A model generated the notes under the pieces. The model was given only the letters and a program-made list of their open reading frames with translations, made no database searches and was not told the DNA's origin. This document shows, one piece after another, positions 17,635 through 27,366 of a stretch of DNA of 64,000 bases. Positions within the stretch are counted from its first letter, which is position 1. Each line of letters opens with the position of its first letter. The stretch is from JALHVH01 sp963773685 (GTDB lineage Bacteria > Acidobacteriota > Aminicenantia > Aminicenantales > Saccharicenantaceae), in the NCBI GenBank assembly GCA_963773685.1, contig CAVZBY010000005.1, positions 310,001 through 374,000 on the forward strand. Direction: 5' to 3'. The translations under genes and the position numbers were made by a program.

Positions 17635-20016
17635 CTAACGCACGGGCGTTATGAAAAAATAGAACGGGTCGAGCTGCATGTTCTCCGTCGAATATTTCGT
17701 GAGGTCGAGCACGACCTCATAGAGGTACAGCCCTTTGACCCGGTAAGCGGCCGGAGGCTCGAGGAGGAACTCCTTCTTTTCGAGGATCGTCCGGTCCTCG
17801 AAGAGAGGCAGGTCGAAGAACCGCGCCGTGACGCCATATTCCCCCTTCTCCGATCCATAGGTGAGCTTCAGCTCTTCCAGCGGACGGCGCGAGCCGAAAA
17901 GGAAGGTATAGCGTTTCGGGACGTGGAGGTAGAGCTCGCCGCCGGGCTTGACGACGACGCCCTTTCCGGTCGCCAGGTTGTAGAAGCCGAGCGTCCGCGT
18001 CTCCGAGTAATCGACGGTCTCGACCGGATAAAGAGGGGTCCTCGGAAACAGGGCCCATAGGTAAACGGCGGCGGCAGCCGCGGCGAGGACGAACACCGTC
18101 CGCACGGCCGGCCTTGCTTCACGGTCCCGTTTAAGAAAGATGTAGAGCAGGATGAATCCGAGCAGGGCCGCGACCCAGACGTAGTTCGGAACGTACCCCG
18201 TGTTGTCGACCTTGATGAACGACGGCAGGAGCGGCGGGAGGAACGTATGCATGTTGCCCAGGAAGACGAACAGGTCCCCCGGTCTCTCGGTGAAGTCATG
18301 GGTCGTCGGCTGATAGAGGAAAGCCGGATGGAAGAGCAGGACGACGACGAGGGCCAGGCCCGCGAAGGCGGCGAGCCGGAACGCCCCTGCAAAGAAGGGT
18401 TTCCGGTTGTGGGCGAGGAAATAGCCAAGGGCGATGGCGGCGACCCACGACACGGGCAGGAGCACCCGGCCTTGGGGTGAATATCCCTGGCGATGGGTGA
18501 AGAATCCATAATTGAGGACGAACGGAACGGCGATGAAGACGAGAGAGAAGAATTCGCGCCTGGACTTCCGGAACATCTCGACGAGGCCGGGGAAGGCGAA
18601 GACATAGACCGGCGCGTACAGGAGCAGGCCGTCCCGCTGGTCGAAGAAATAATCCAGGAGGGCGTCCAGCCGCTCCCGGAACGGGATGGCCATGACCATC
18701 TGCCGCCATTCCCGGAACTGCTCCGCCGACATGACCCCCTCGTAGATCGCGAACGGCGAGAACGTCCCATAGAGGCCGTGCACGTAGAGATAGAAGAGCG
18801 CGGTCGAGACGAGCGGAAAGACGAGGAAGGCTGCGATCCTGAGCCGGGCCCCGTGGACCTTCCACAGGTGAAAGCAGGCGACGAGGAGAAGGGGCCAGAA
18901 GATGATGTTGAACTTGACCCCGAACCAGAAGAACGTCGCCAGGAGGAATCCCAGGGCGGGATAAAGGACGAGCTTGAGGGGCCGTCCGGACGAGACCTTC
19001 CTGTATATGAGAAGGCTCATGAACGCGACCGGGACCTCGGGGTAGAGGTGGACGGCGTAAAAGAAGACCGGCGCCGAAAAAGCATAGAGCGCCCATAGGC
19101 CGAGCGAAACACGGCTCTTTTTCCATCGCTCTTCGGCGAAAAGGAACAGCTGGACGCCGAGGAGGGCCGCCCATACGGCCAGGCTCCCCTTCAGGACGAA
19201 GGTGAGGGCATTCCCGCCAAGGAGGCGGCCGAGGGCGTAGAACGGAAGCGTCAGGACCGACACCCCGGGCAGGTTGATGGGATAGATATGGTCCCGTCCC
19301 CCCTTTCCGTACCGGCCGTAGATCCCGAGCTTCAGGCGGGGATGTTCCTCCCTCGAATAGAAGTGGAACCAGTCCTCGCCGGCATAGTTATTGGCCAGAT
19401 CAATGTCGCGGTCGTAGGTGAGGCTGTCGGCCGTAAGGAGGTAGTTCGGCTCGTCGCCCGAGAACTCGATGCCCTGCAGGACGAGGAGGAAGGCCGCCAG
19501 GTTATAGACGAGGAAGGCCGCGAGGAAGAGGACGGCGATCTTTTTCCGGCGGGGCCATGTATCGAATCGGGCCAGGGCGCGATCGAACGCTTTCCGCGGG
19601 CCGGCGGCGGAGCGGCGCAGATGGTCGCGCGTCAGGATGAGGAAGGCGACGATGACGAGCGCCCCGAGGATCCCGAGCCTCACCCGGAGGTCTTCCCGCG
19701 TCGTGTAGTGCGCGAGGAGGGCGGGGGACAGAAGGAAGAACGCGAAGGGCAGGAAGGCCGGGAGCCCGCCCGCCAGGGCCCGGGCCGGGGCCTCTTGGGT
19801 CTTCCTGGCCTCGGCCCGGCCGATGACCACCCAAAAACCCGCCAGGAGCAGGAAGGCCGCGACGGCCAGTATGGCGGCTTCCAGGGGGGCGATCCGGAGG
19901 GAGTGGTCGAGGATGGTGGCGCGGCCTGATCCGAGGCAGACGGCGAAATAGGCCGCGAGCCCCAGGGACAAGACGAACAGCAGGGCCAGGGAGAGGATCT
20001 TCTCTTTGCCCGTCAT
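17635..20016 (-). CDS. GT-C-like polytopic membrane protein (putative glycosyltransferase), paralogue 1
   Basis: 793 residues with about a dozen transmembrane helices and an extracytoplasmic C-terminal beta-rich domain. After the fourth or fifth helix comes GIEFSGDEPNYLLTADSL, where the GDEP acidic pair resembles the first-loop Asp/Glu motif of GT-C glycosyltransferases (GT39/ArnT-like). Later helices carry HLYPEVPVAFM and a HRQGYSPQGR loop. A lipid-linked sugar or mannose donor role is inference. It is paralogous to the gene at 28617-31005. ATG 20016 has no ribosome site, but a TATAAT eight bases upstream suggests a leaderless transcript. Confidence 0.8.
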   Translation of the reverse strand: MTGKEKILSLALLFVLSLGLAAYFAVCLGSGRATILDHSLRIAPLEAAILAVAAFLLLAGFWVVIGRAEARKTQEAPARALAGGLPAFLPFAFFLLSPALLAHYTTREDLRVRLGILGALVIVAFLILTRDHLRRSAAGPRKAFDRALARFDTWPRRKKIAVLFLAAFLVYNLAAFLLVLQGIEFSGDEPNYLLTADSLTYDRDIDLANNYAGEDWFHFYSREEHPRLKLGIYGRYGKGGRDHIYPINLPGVSVLTLPFYALGRLLGGNALTFVLKGSLAVWAALLGVQLFLFAEERWKKSRVSLGLWALYAFSAPVFFYAVHLYPEVPVAFMSLLIYRKVSSGRPLKLVLYPALGFLLATFFWFGVKFNIIFWPLLLVACFHLWKVHGARLRIAAFLVFPLVSTALFYLYVHGLYGTFSPFAIYEGVMSAEQFREWRQMVMAIPFRERLDALLDYFFDQRDGLLLYAPVYVFAFPGLVEMFRKSRREFFSLVFIAVPFVLNYGFFTHRQGYSPQGRVLLPVSWVAAIALGYFLAHNRKPFFAGAFRLAAFAGLALVVVLLFHPAFLYQPTTHDFTERPGDLFVFLGNMHTFLPPLLPSFIKVDNTGYVPNYVWVAALLGFILLYIFLKRDREARPAVRTVFVLAAAAAAVYLWALFPRTPLYPVETVDYSETRTLGFYNLATGKGVVVKPGGELYLHVPKRYTFLFGSRRPLEELKLTYGSEKGEYGVTARFFDLPLFEDRTILEKKEFLLEPPAAYRVKGLYLYEVVLDLTKYSTENMQLDPFYFFITPVR

Positions 20017-20024
20017 TTACCGGG

Positions 20025-20053
20025 ATTATAGCGATTATCTTGAATATTGTCGA
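20025..20053 (-). promoter_or_regulatory. promoter of GT-C paralogue 1 (leaderless spacing)
   Basis: Minus-strand TCGACA (20053-20048), 17 bp, perfect TATAAT (20030-20025), eight bases from the ATG at 20016. Confidence 0.65.
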
Positions 20054-22142
20054 AGCCTCTGTTACCCTTAAGATTACCTCAATGGGCGTCTTTCCCAAGA
20101 CTGATGCGGGGCTGGTTTCTCCCAAGACGATACTACTTGTCGAAGACGAGGCGCTCGTCGCGGCCGATGAGGCGAGGCTCCTGAGGGAAGAGGGCTACGC
20201 GGTCGTCATCGCCGCCAGCGGGAAAAAAGCCATCGAGTCGGTCCGCGCCCGGCCGGACGACATCCACCTCATCCTGATGGACATCGACCTGGGAAAAGGC
20301 ATGGACGGGGCCCGGGCCGCCCAGGAGATCCTGAAAGAGTACGATATCCCCATCGTCTTCCTCTCCTCCCATACCGAGAAGGCGATCGTCGCGAAGACCG
20401 AAGAGATCACGTCCTACGGATACGTGGTCAAGGACTCCGGCATCACCGTGCTGGCGGCTTCCATCAGGATGGCCTTCAAGCTTCATAGGGCCCATCGCGA
20501 GCTCGAGAGGCACGAGGAAGCCCTGCGCGAGATGTCCGAGATGTTCCGCCTGTTCATGGAACACAGCCCCATCTACGTGTTCATCAAGGACAGGGATATC
20601 CGGCCCATCTACTTGAGCCGGAACTACGAGACGATGCTCGGCCGTCCGCTCTCCGAGATCCTCGGCAGGACCATGGACGATCTCTTCCCGTCCGAGTTGT
20701 CGAGAAGCATGATCGCCGACGACCAGCGGATCCTGATGGAAGGGAAGCCCGTCAACGGCATCATCGAGGTCCTCGAGGGGCGCACCTATTCCACGACCAA
20801 GTTCCCCATCCTCATCGACGGCGTCCCCCGGTACCTGGCGGGCTACACGGTCGATATCACCGACCGGACGAAGGCGGAGGCCGAGCTCCACCACTCCCGC
20901 GATCTCCTGGCCTATATCATCTCCCATGCCCGGAGCGCTATCGCCGTCCTCGACCGCGACATGAGGTATATCTTCGTCAGCGGCCAATTCCTCAGGGAAT
21001 ACCAGGTTTCGGAAAAGAACGTCATCGGCAGGCGTCATTATGATCTCTTTCCGGACCTCCCCGAAAAGTGGAAAGCGGCTCACCGGAGGGCGTTGGCCGG
21101 CGAGGTGGTCGGCGCCGAGCAGGAACCCTATGTCCGGCCGGACGGCACGACCGCGTGGGGCCGCTGGGAATGCCGCCCTTGGTTCGAATCGGACGGCGCC
21201 ATCGGCGGCATCATCCTCTCCACTGAGATCATCTCCGAGCGCGTCCGGGCCGAAGATGCCCTGCGGGAGAGCGAATCACGCTATCGTTCCCTCTTCGAGC
21301 ACATGGAGGAAGGCGTCGCCTATTGCCGGATGGTGTTCGATGAACAAGGCCGCCCGACGGACTTCGTCTACCTGACGGTCAACCCGGCGTTCGAGCGGCT
21401 GACCGGCTTGAAGGACGTCGAGGGCCGACCGGTGACCGAGGTCATTCCCGGGATCAAGGAGCGGACTCCAGAGCTCCTCGATGCCTACGGCCGGGTCGCG
21501 TCGACCGGGCGGCCGGAAAAGTTCGAGATCGATTTCACGCCGCTGGGTGTCTGGCTCTCCGTCTCGGTGTATAGCCCCGGGAAAGGGCACTTCGTCGCCG
21601 TATTCGATGACATCACGGAGCGCAGGAAGGCGGAGGAGGAGATCAAGAGCGCGCAGCTGCTCCTGAAATCCAGCATCGAGAGCCCCCAGCGGATGATCAT
21701 CCTGTCCATCGACAGACAGCATCGATACCTATATTTCAACGAATGGCACCGGGAGGTGATGCGCGCCGCATACGGCCAGGACGTGCGCATCGGGATGGAC
21801 CTGCTCGAATGCATCACCAACGAGGAAGACCGTCGGAAAGCGAGGCTCAACTATGACCGCGCCCTGGCCGGAGAGGCCCATTCCACGATCGAAGAATACG
21901 GCGACCTGGAGCGTCTCTATTACGAGACCTTCTACAGCCCGATCATCGATGAAAAAGGGGAGATCATCGGCGCCACGGCGTTCGCCCGGGACGTTACCGA
22001 CCGGAAGCGGGCGGAGGAGGCCCTGAAGGAGTCCGTCCGGCAGAAGGAGATCCTCATGAAGGAGCTCCAGCATCGCGTCAAGAACAGCTTGGCCGTGGTC
22101 TCGGGCCTGTTGGGCCTCGAGCATGGAGACCCTGACCGATGA
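20040..22142 (+). CDS. receiver-multi-PAS sensor protein, kinase end broken
   Basis: The receiver domain comes first (ILLVEDEALVAADEA, phospho-acceptor Asp in LILMDIDLG near residue 81, FLSSHT and YVVKDSG). It is followed by about four PAS domains linked by TDRTKAEAEL, ERVRAEDALRESE and ERRKAEEEIK hinges. The frame ends just inside the HisKA_2 dimerisation helix (KELQHRVKNSLAVVSGLLGLE), with the phospho-His present. The remaining kinase is scattered over other frames in 22143-22653. The start is uncertain: TTG 20040 or ATG 20082, neither with a ribosome site. It is a cytoplasmic sensor. Confidence 0.8.
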   Translation: MNIVEASVTLKITSMGVFPKTDAGLVSPKTILLVEDEALVAADEARLLREEGYAVVIAASGKKAIESVRARPDDIHLILMDIDLGKGMDGARAAQEILKEYDIPIVFLSSHTEKAIVAKTEEITSYGYVVKDSGITVLAASIRMAFKLHRAHRELERHEEALREMSEMFRLFMEHSPIYVFIKDRDIRPIYLSRNYETMLGRPLSEILGRTMDDLFPSELSRSMIADDQRILMEGKPVNGIIEVLEGRTYSTTKFPILIDGVPRYLAGYTVDITDRTKAEAELHHSRDLLAYIISHARSAIAVLDRDMRYIFVSGQFLREYQVSEKNVIGRRHYDLFPDLPEKWKAAHRRALAGEVVGAEQEPYVRPDGTTAWGRWECRPWFESDGAIGGIILSTEIISERVRAEDALRESESRYRSLFEHMEEGVAYCRMVFDEQGRPTDFVYLTVNPAFERLTGLKDVEGRPVTEVIPGIKERTPELLDAYGRVASTGRPEKFEIDFTPLGVWLSVSVYSPGKGHFVAVFDDITERRKAEEEIKSAQLLLKSSIESPQRMIILSIDRQHRYLYFNEWHREVMRAAYGQDVRIGMDLLECITNEEDRRKARLNYDRALAGEAHSTIEEYGDLERLYYETFYSPIIDEKGEIIGATAFARDVTDRKRAEEALKESVRQKEILMKELQHRVKNSLAVVSGLLGLEHGDPDR

Positions 22143-22653
22143 ATCCTGCCAAGGCCGTCCTCGCCGACACCCGGTCCAGGATCCGCTCCGTCGCCGCCCT
22201 TTATGAACAGCTCTCGGGCACGGCCGACGCCGCCCATGTGGACCTGGGGCGATATATCGGACGCCTGGCCGAGTCGCTGTTCGAATCTATGCCCCGAAGA
22301 CGGGGAATGTCCGGCTGAGGACCGAGCTCGGCGAGGTCACTCTGGAGACGAAGCGGGCCGTGCCCCTGGGGCTCATCCTGAACGAGCTGGTCATGAACGC
22401 CATCAAGTATGCCTATCCCGTCGGGTACGAAGGGCGAGATCCGCATCCGGCTCGAAGGGTCGGCCGGCAGGATCGCGCTCCGGCGTGGAGGATGACGGGC
22501 CCGGACTTCCCGAAGGGTTCGATCCCGGGGGCATCGGGCGGCATGGGCTGGAGCCTGGTCCGGATGCTGGCCGATGAGATTGACGCCCGTGTATCCGTCG
22601 AAAGCGAGGGCGGATGCCGGGTATCCTTGATCATGGGATTGGACGGGGATTGA
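22143..22653 (+). pseudogene. decayed HisKA_2/HATPase end of the preceding kinase
   Basis: Fragments in alternating frames align with the intact paralogue downstream: RSRIRSVAALYEQL, then TKRAVPLGLILNELVMNAIKYAYP, VEDDGPGLPEGFDPGG and GWSLVRMLADEID. At least five frame changes are needed within about 500 bp, a much higher density than elsewhere in the window. This suggests real decay, though a local low-quality stretch cannot be excluded. Confidence 0.75.
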
Positions 22654-22669
22654 ATCATGATCGAGACGC

Positions 22670-25327
22670 TTGGGCCGAAGGGGGGAACGACACGGGCTGA
22701 AACTGACGGTATTCTCGGGCTGGGCGGCGTTCACCCTGGGCGCGGCATGTCTGGCCGGCTGGATCACGGGTTGGCGGACCCTCGCCAGCCTCCGATCCGA
22801 ATTTATCCCGATGGCCCCCGACACGGGGCTGTTGTTCATGGCGCTGGGGGCCGTCCTGTTCTCGGGCGCTTACAAGAAGGGCCGAGGCTTCGGACGTTCG
22901 CTCGCGTTCGCCTTCGCGATCCTGGCGTCATGTTATGGAGCGCTGAAGTCGGCCGAGACCCTCCTCGGGATCGATCTCACCTTCCAGAGCGTTCTCTTCC
23001 CGGATACGGAAAGACTCGGCGCCATTGTCCTCGGGCGGATGTCGCCCGTCACGGGCATCCTCTTTTTCCTGAGCGGGCTCGCTCTCCTGCTCTACCTCGT
23101 CGGCCGGCTTCGCCGGCGGCTGTTGAGCGAAGCGGCGGGCGGCATCGGCGCGATCGTCTTCGTCGCGGGCAGCATCGCCGCCACGGGCTACCTGTTCGGG
23201 ACCCCGCTCCTTTACGGAGGTGCGACCGTCCCCCTGGCCGCCAATACCGCGGCGGCGTTCATCTTCCTGGGTCTCGGCTTGACGGCCGCGGCGGGCAAGG
23301 ATTCCGTCCTCATGCGCGAGCTTTCGGGACCGTCGGCGAGCGCCAGGCTGCTTCGGGGCATCCTTCCTATCATCGTCCTGGCCATCCTTCTTCAGGGCCT
23401 CCTGGGCACGAGGCTGGCCCATGTCCTGAACGTCAATCAGGCGCTCCTGTCGGCCAGCCTGATGCTGGTCCTGCTGGCCGTGACCGTCGTCATCGTCGTC
23501 CGGATCGCGGGGAGCGTTTTCCGGAGCGCCGAGCTGGCCGAAGCCGAGCGCAGGGGAGCCGAGGAACAGCTGCTCATCAAGGAAGCCGCCCTGGCCTCCT
23601 CGATGAGCGCCATCGGGCTCGCCTCCATGGACGGGATCCTGTTCTATGCCAATAAGGCCTATATCGACCTCTGGAGCGGCGGTCGGGCCGATGAGCTCCT
23701 GGGACAACGCCTCACCGCGTTCTCGGGCCACGAGGGACCGGTCAAGGAAGTCGTCGAGGCCTTGAGAGCCGGGAAGGGGTACATCGGCGAGAAGGTCGCC
23801 CGCCTGAAGGACGGGAGGGAGCACGTCGTCCAGCTGTCCGCGAACGTCGTGACCTCTCCCGACGGCCGCCCCATCTGCATGATGGCCTCCTTTATCGATG
23901 TCACGGAACGCCGGCGGGCCGAGGACGAGCTCCGCGAGAGCGAAAAGCGCTACCGCCTGCTTGCGGAGAACATGAAGGACGTTATCTGGACACTTGACCC
24001 GGAGAAGATGTTCTTCACCTATGTCAGCCCCTCGGTCGAGGCCCTGCGCGGATTCACTCCCGAGGAGGTCGTCGCCAAGCCCGTATATGACGCCCTGCTG
24101 CCGGAAGGTCAAGAGGCCATCAAACAGCTCATCAGGAGAGGTGTCGCCCGATTCCTTGCGGACCCCGACGGGGACAATTCCGATATCAATATGGTCGAAC
24201 AACCCCGCAGGAACGGCTCGACCGTCCTGACCGAGGTCGTCACGCGGTATTTCCGGGACGAAAGGACCGGGAAGGTCCTGGTCCACGGCGTGACCCGTGA
24301 CATCACGGAGCGGGCCCGGGCTGAGGAAGCCTTGCGCCGGAGCGAGGAGCGCTTCCGGCAGATCGCCGAGAACGCCGGCGAGTTCATCTGGGAAGTGGAC
24401 GCCGACGGTCTCTACACGTATGCCAACCCTGTCGTCGAGAAGATCCTGGGATTCAAGCCCGACGAGCTCGTCGGAAAGGTCCACTTTTACGATCTCTTCG
24501 CCCCGGACGTCCGGGAGGAGCTGAAAGCGGGCGCCTTGGCGGCCTTCGCCCAAAAGGGATCCTTCCAGGCGTTCGTGAACCCGAACCTCCGGAAGGACGG
24601 GGCGCGGGTGATCCTGGAGACCAGCGGCTCCCCGATCCTGGACAGGGATGGGAACCTCAGGGGCTACCGCGGAGCCGACATCGACATCACCGAGCGCGTG
24701 AGGACGGAAGAAGCCCTGCGCGATTCGGTCGCATTGAAGGAAACGTTGATGAAGGAGCTCCAGCACCGGGTCAAGAACAGCCTGGCCGTCGTTTCCGGAT
24801 TGTTGGGCCTCGAAATGGAGGGGATCGCCAACGCCCGTTGCCACGCGGCCTTCGAAAAGACGCGCGGTCGCATCCGGTCCGTTTCGTCCCTGTACGAACG
24901 CCTTTATCGCGCCTCCGATATCGACACCGTAGACCTCCGGGCCCATGTCGGAGGCTTGGCGGAGGATCTCTTCAAGACCTACACCCCCAAAGGCGTCCGG
25001 CTGACCACCCGGCTCGACGAGGTCCGGCTGGATACGAAACGGGCCGTGCCCCTGGGGCTCATCCTGAACGAGCTGGTCACGAACGCGCTCAAGTATGCCT
25101 ATACCGGCGGGGCGACGGGCGAAATTCGCGTCGAGCTCGCGCGGTCCGATGACGGGATCAGGCTTTCCGTCGCCGACGACGGCGCTGGACTGCCCAGGGA
25201 CTTCGATCCCGCGGAATCGGGCGGCACGGGCATGAGCCTGGTCCGCATGCTGGCCGCGGAGATCGACGGCGAGCTGACCTTCGAACGGCAGAAGGGGACG
25301 AGGATATCCCTGTTCTTCAGGGCGTAA
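22670..25327 (+). CDS. membrane-anchored multi-PAS sensor histidine kinase (HisKA_2)
   Basis: 885 residues. The first 290 form about eight hydrophobic segments, a membrane sensor region. At least three PAS domains follow (the first at IKEAALASSMSAIGLA, later YRLLAENMKDVIW and FRQIAENAGEFIW). The C-terminus is an intact HisKA_2 helix with H699 in MKELQHRVKNSLAV and an HWE/HisKA_2-type ATPase (ILNELVTNALKYAY, VADDGAGLPRDF, GTGMSLVRML). The start is tentatively TTG 22670; an ATG at 22657 is out of frame by one base. It lies between two receiver-PAS genes. Confidence 0.85.
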   Translation: MGRRGERHGLKLTVFSGWAAFTLGAACLAGWITGWRTLASLRSEFIPMAPDTGLLFMALGAVLFSGAYKKGRGFGRSLAFAFAILASCYGALKSAETLLGIDLTFQSVLFPDTERLGAIVLGRMSPVTGILFFLSGLALLLYLVGRLRRRLLSEAAGGIGAIVFVAGSIAATGYLFGTPLLYGGATVPLAANTAAAFIFLGLGLTAAAGKDSVLMRELSGPSASARLLRGILPIIVLAILLQGLLGTRLAHVLNVNQALLSASLMLVLLAVTVVIVVRIAGSVFRSAELAEAERRGAEEQLLIKEAALASSMSAIGLASMDGILFYANKAYIDLWSGGRADELLGQRLTAFSGHEGPVKEVVEALRAGKGYIGEKVARLKDGREHVVQLSANVVTSPDGRPICMMASFIDVTERRRAEDELRESEKRYRLLAENMKDVIWTLDPEKMFFTYVSPSVEALRGFTPEEVVAKPVYDALLPEGQEAIKQLIRRGVARFLADPDGDNSDINMVEQPRRNGSTVLTEVVTRYFRDERTGKVLVHGVTRDITERARAEEALRRSEERFRQIAENAGEFIWEVDADGLYTYANPVVEKILGFKPDELVGKVHFYDLFAPDVREELKAGALAAFAQKGSFQAFVNPNLRKDGARVILETSGSPILDRDGNLRGYRGADIDITERVRTEEALRDSVALKETLMKELQHRVKNSLAVVSGLLGLEMEGIANARCHAAFEKTRGRIRSVSSLYERLYRASDIDTVDLRAHVGGLAEDLFKTYTPKGVRLTTRLDEVRLDTKRAVPLGLILNELVTNALKYAYTGGATGEIRVELARSDDGIRLSVADDGAGLPRDFDPAESGGTGMSLVRMLAAEIDGELTFERQKGTRISLFFRA

Positions 25328-25338
25328 AAAGACCCCCC

Positions 25339-27297
25339 ATGACGACTCCGGCCAAAGCCATCCTCCTCGTCGAGGACGAGGCCATTCTGGCCCTGGACGA
25401 GGCCAAACAGCTGAAGGGGCTTGGCTACGGCGTCACGTGCGCCTACCGCGCGGAGCAGGCGGTCAACATGGTTCGGGAGCGTCCGGACGCGTTCGACCTC
25501 GTCCTGATGGACATCGACCTCGGGCCCGGAATGGACGGGGTCCAGGCCGCCCACCGCATCCTCGCGGAGCGGGACATTCCCGTCGTCTTCCTCTCCTCCC
25601 ATACCGAGCCGGAAGTCGTGGAAAAGACCGAAAAGGTCACATCCTACGGTTACGTCGTCAAGGACAGCGGCCTGACGGTCCTCGCGGCCTCCATCAAGAT
25701 GGCCTTCAAGCTCCACCGGGCCTACCGGGAGCTCGCGCGGCAGGAGGAGGACCTCCGGGAGAGCCGCGAGCGCTTCTCGAACGCCTTCGAATACGCCCCC
25801 ATCGGCATGGCTCTCGTCTCGCCGGAGGGGCGGTGGCTCAAGGTCAACCGTTCCCTCTGCGAGATCGTCGGATACCCGGAGGAAGAGCTGTTGGGCCTGA
25901 CCTTTCAGGACATCACCCACGCCGACGATCTCGAAGCCGACCTTTCGTTCGTTCATGACATGCTGGCGGGGAAGATATCCACATACCAGATGCCCAAGCG
26001 ATATCTCCACAAGTCGGGGCGCCTGGTCTGGGCCCTTTTGAGCGTTTCCGTGATCCGCGACAAGAAAGAACAGCCCCTGTACTTCATTTCCCAGGTCGAG
26101 GATATCACCGAGCGCCAACAGGTCCACGAACAGCTCGTCATCAAGGAGGCCGCGCTTGAATCGTCGATGAGCGCCATCGGCCTGGCCGACCTGGCCGGGA
26201 AACTCATCTATGCCAACCCGGCCTACATCAAGCTCTGGGGCTACGAACGGGCGGACGAGATCCTCGGGATGCCGATCACGGCCTTCGCCGTCTCGGAGGA
26301 ACAGGTCCGGGAGGTGGTCGCGACCCTGAAGGCCGGAAGGACCTACGTCGGCGAGGGCGTCTCTCGGAGGACGGACGGGACCGAGTTCATTGTCCAGCTA
26401 TCGGCCAACCTGGTGACCTCTCCCGAAGGCCGGCCCATCTGCATGATGGCCTCTTTCCTCGACATTACGGCGCGCAAGCGGACCGAGGCCGCCCTCCATG
26501 AGATGTCGGAGGTCTTTCGCCTGTTCATGGAGCACAATCCCATCTATGTGTATATCAAGGACGCGGACGGCCGATACGTCTATATCAGCCGCAACTACGA
26601 GAAGCTGCTCGCCCGCCCCGAGTCGGAGATCGTCGGGAAGACCATGGGCGAGCTCTTCCCTCCCGAGTTCACGAAGCTCGTCGTCGCCGACGACCTTCGC
26701 GTTCTTCGGGAGGGAAGCTCCGTCGGGAACATGACCGAGGTCCTGGGCGACCGGACCTATTCGACCATCAAGTTCCCCATCCTCATCGACGGGGCGCCCA
26801 AGTACCTGGCAGGGTACTCCATCGACATCACCGACCAGAAGAAGGCCGAGGCCGGGCTCATCCACTCCCGCGACCTCCTGGCGTATATCATCTCCCATGC
26901 CCGAAGCGCTATCGCGGTCCACGATCGGGACATGCGATACATTTATGTCAGCGAGCAGTATCTCAAAGAGTATAAGGTCCAGGAACAGAACGTCATCGGC
27001 AGGCACCATTACGAGGTCTTCCCGGACCTTCCCCAGAAATGGCGGGACGTCCATCAGCGTGCCCTGGCCGGAGAGGTGTCCGGTTCGGAACGGGACCCTT
27101 ACGTCCGGGCGGACGGATCGGTGGAATGGACCCGGTGGGAGTGCCGCCCGTGGTACGAGGCCGGCGGGGCGATCGGCGGCATCATCATCTACACCGAGGT
27201 CATCACCGACAGGGTCCGGGCCGAGGAGGCTTTGCTACAGGCGGTCCGGGAGAAAGATGCCCTGATGATGGAACTCCAACATCGGGTCAAGCCCTGA
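25339..27297 (+). CDS. receiver-multi-PAS protein lacking its kinase domain
   Basis: 652 residues. The receiver has its Asp at position 58 (LVLMDIDLG) and FLSSHT/YVVKDSG motifs nearly identical to the protein at 20040. Four PAS domains follow (RFSNAFEYAPIGMAL; IKEAALESSMSAIGLA; FRLFMEHNPIYVYIKD; ISHARSAIAVHDRD). The protein stops inside the HisKA_2 box, at ELQHRVKP, one residue after the conserved Lys. No kinase-domain remnant lies downstream: a GT2 gene starts within 70 bp. It may act as a phospho-acceptor partner for the kinase at 22670, or be a truncation product. Confidence 0.85.
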   Translation: MTTPAKAILLVEDEAILALDEAKQLKGLGYGVTCAYRAEQAVNMVRERPDAFDLVLMDIDLGPGMDGVQAAHRILAERDIPVVFLSSHTEPEVVEKTEKVTSYGYVVKDSGLTVLAASIKMAFKLHRAYRELARQEEDLRESRERFSNAFEYAPIGMALVSPEGRWLKVNRSLCEIVGYPEEELLGLTFQDITHADDLEADLSFVHDMLAGKISTYQMPKRYLHKSGRLVWALLSVSVIRDKKEQPLYFISQVEDITERQQVHEQLVIKEAALESSMSAIGLADLAGKLIYANPAYIKLWGYERADEILGMPITAFAVSEEQVREVVATLKAGRTYVGEGVSRRTDGTEFIVQLSANLVTSPEGRPICMMASFLDITARKRTEAALHEMSEVFRLFMEHNPIYVYIKDADGRYVYISRNYEKLLARPESEIVGKTMGELFPPEFTKLVVADDLRVLREGSSVGNMTEVLGDRTYSTIKFPILIDGAPKYLAGYSIDITDQKKAEAGLIHSRDLLAYIISHARSAIAVHDRDMRYIYVSEQYLKEYKVQEQNVIGRHHYEVFPDLPQKWRDVHQRALAGEVSGSERDPYVRADGSVEWTRWECRPWYEAGGAIGGIIIYTEVITDRVRAEEALLQAVREKDALMMELQHRVKP

Positions 27298-27319
27298 TCG
27301 CCGCCCCTCGGGGACGCCA

Positions 27320-27348
27320 TTCACCCGCCGGGAGGAATGTGCTATAAC
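27320..27348 (+). promoter_or_regulatory. promoter of the GT2 gene
   Basis: TTCACC (27320-27325), 17 bp, TATAAC (27343-27348), 18 bp before the chosen ATG at 27367. Confidence 0.5.
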
Positions 27349-27366
27349 GGAGGCCGGAGCCGAGCC

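Noticed and set aside
22928..24946. 672-codon minus-strand open frame
   Set aside because: Antisense to the intact histidine kinase; no start signal or domain.
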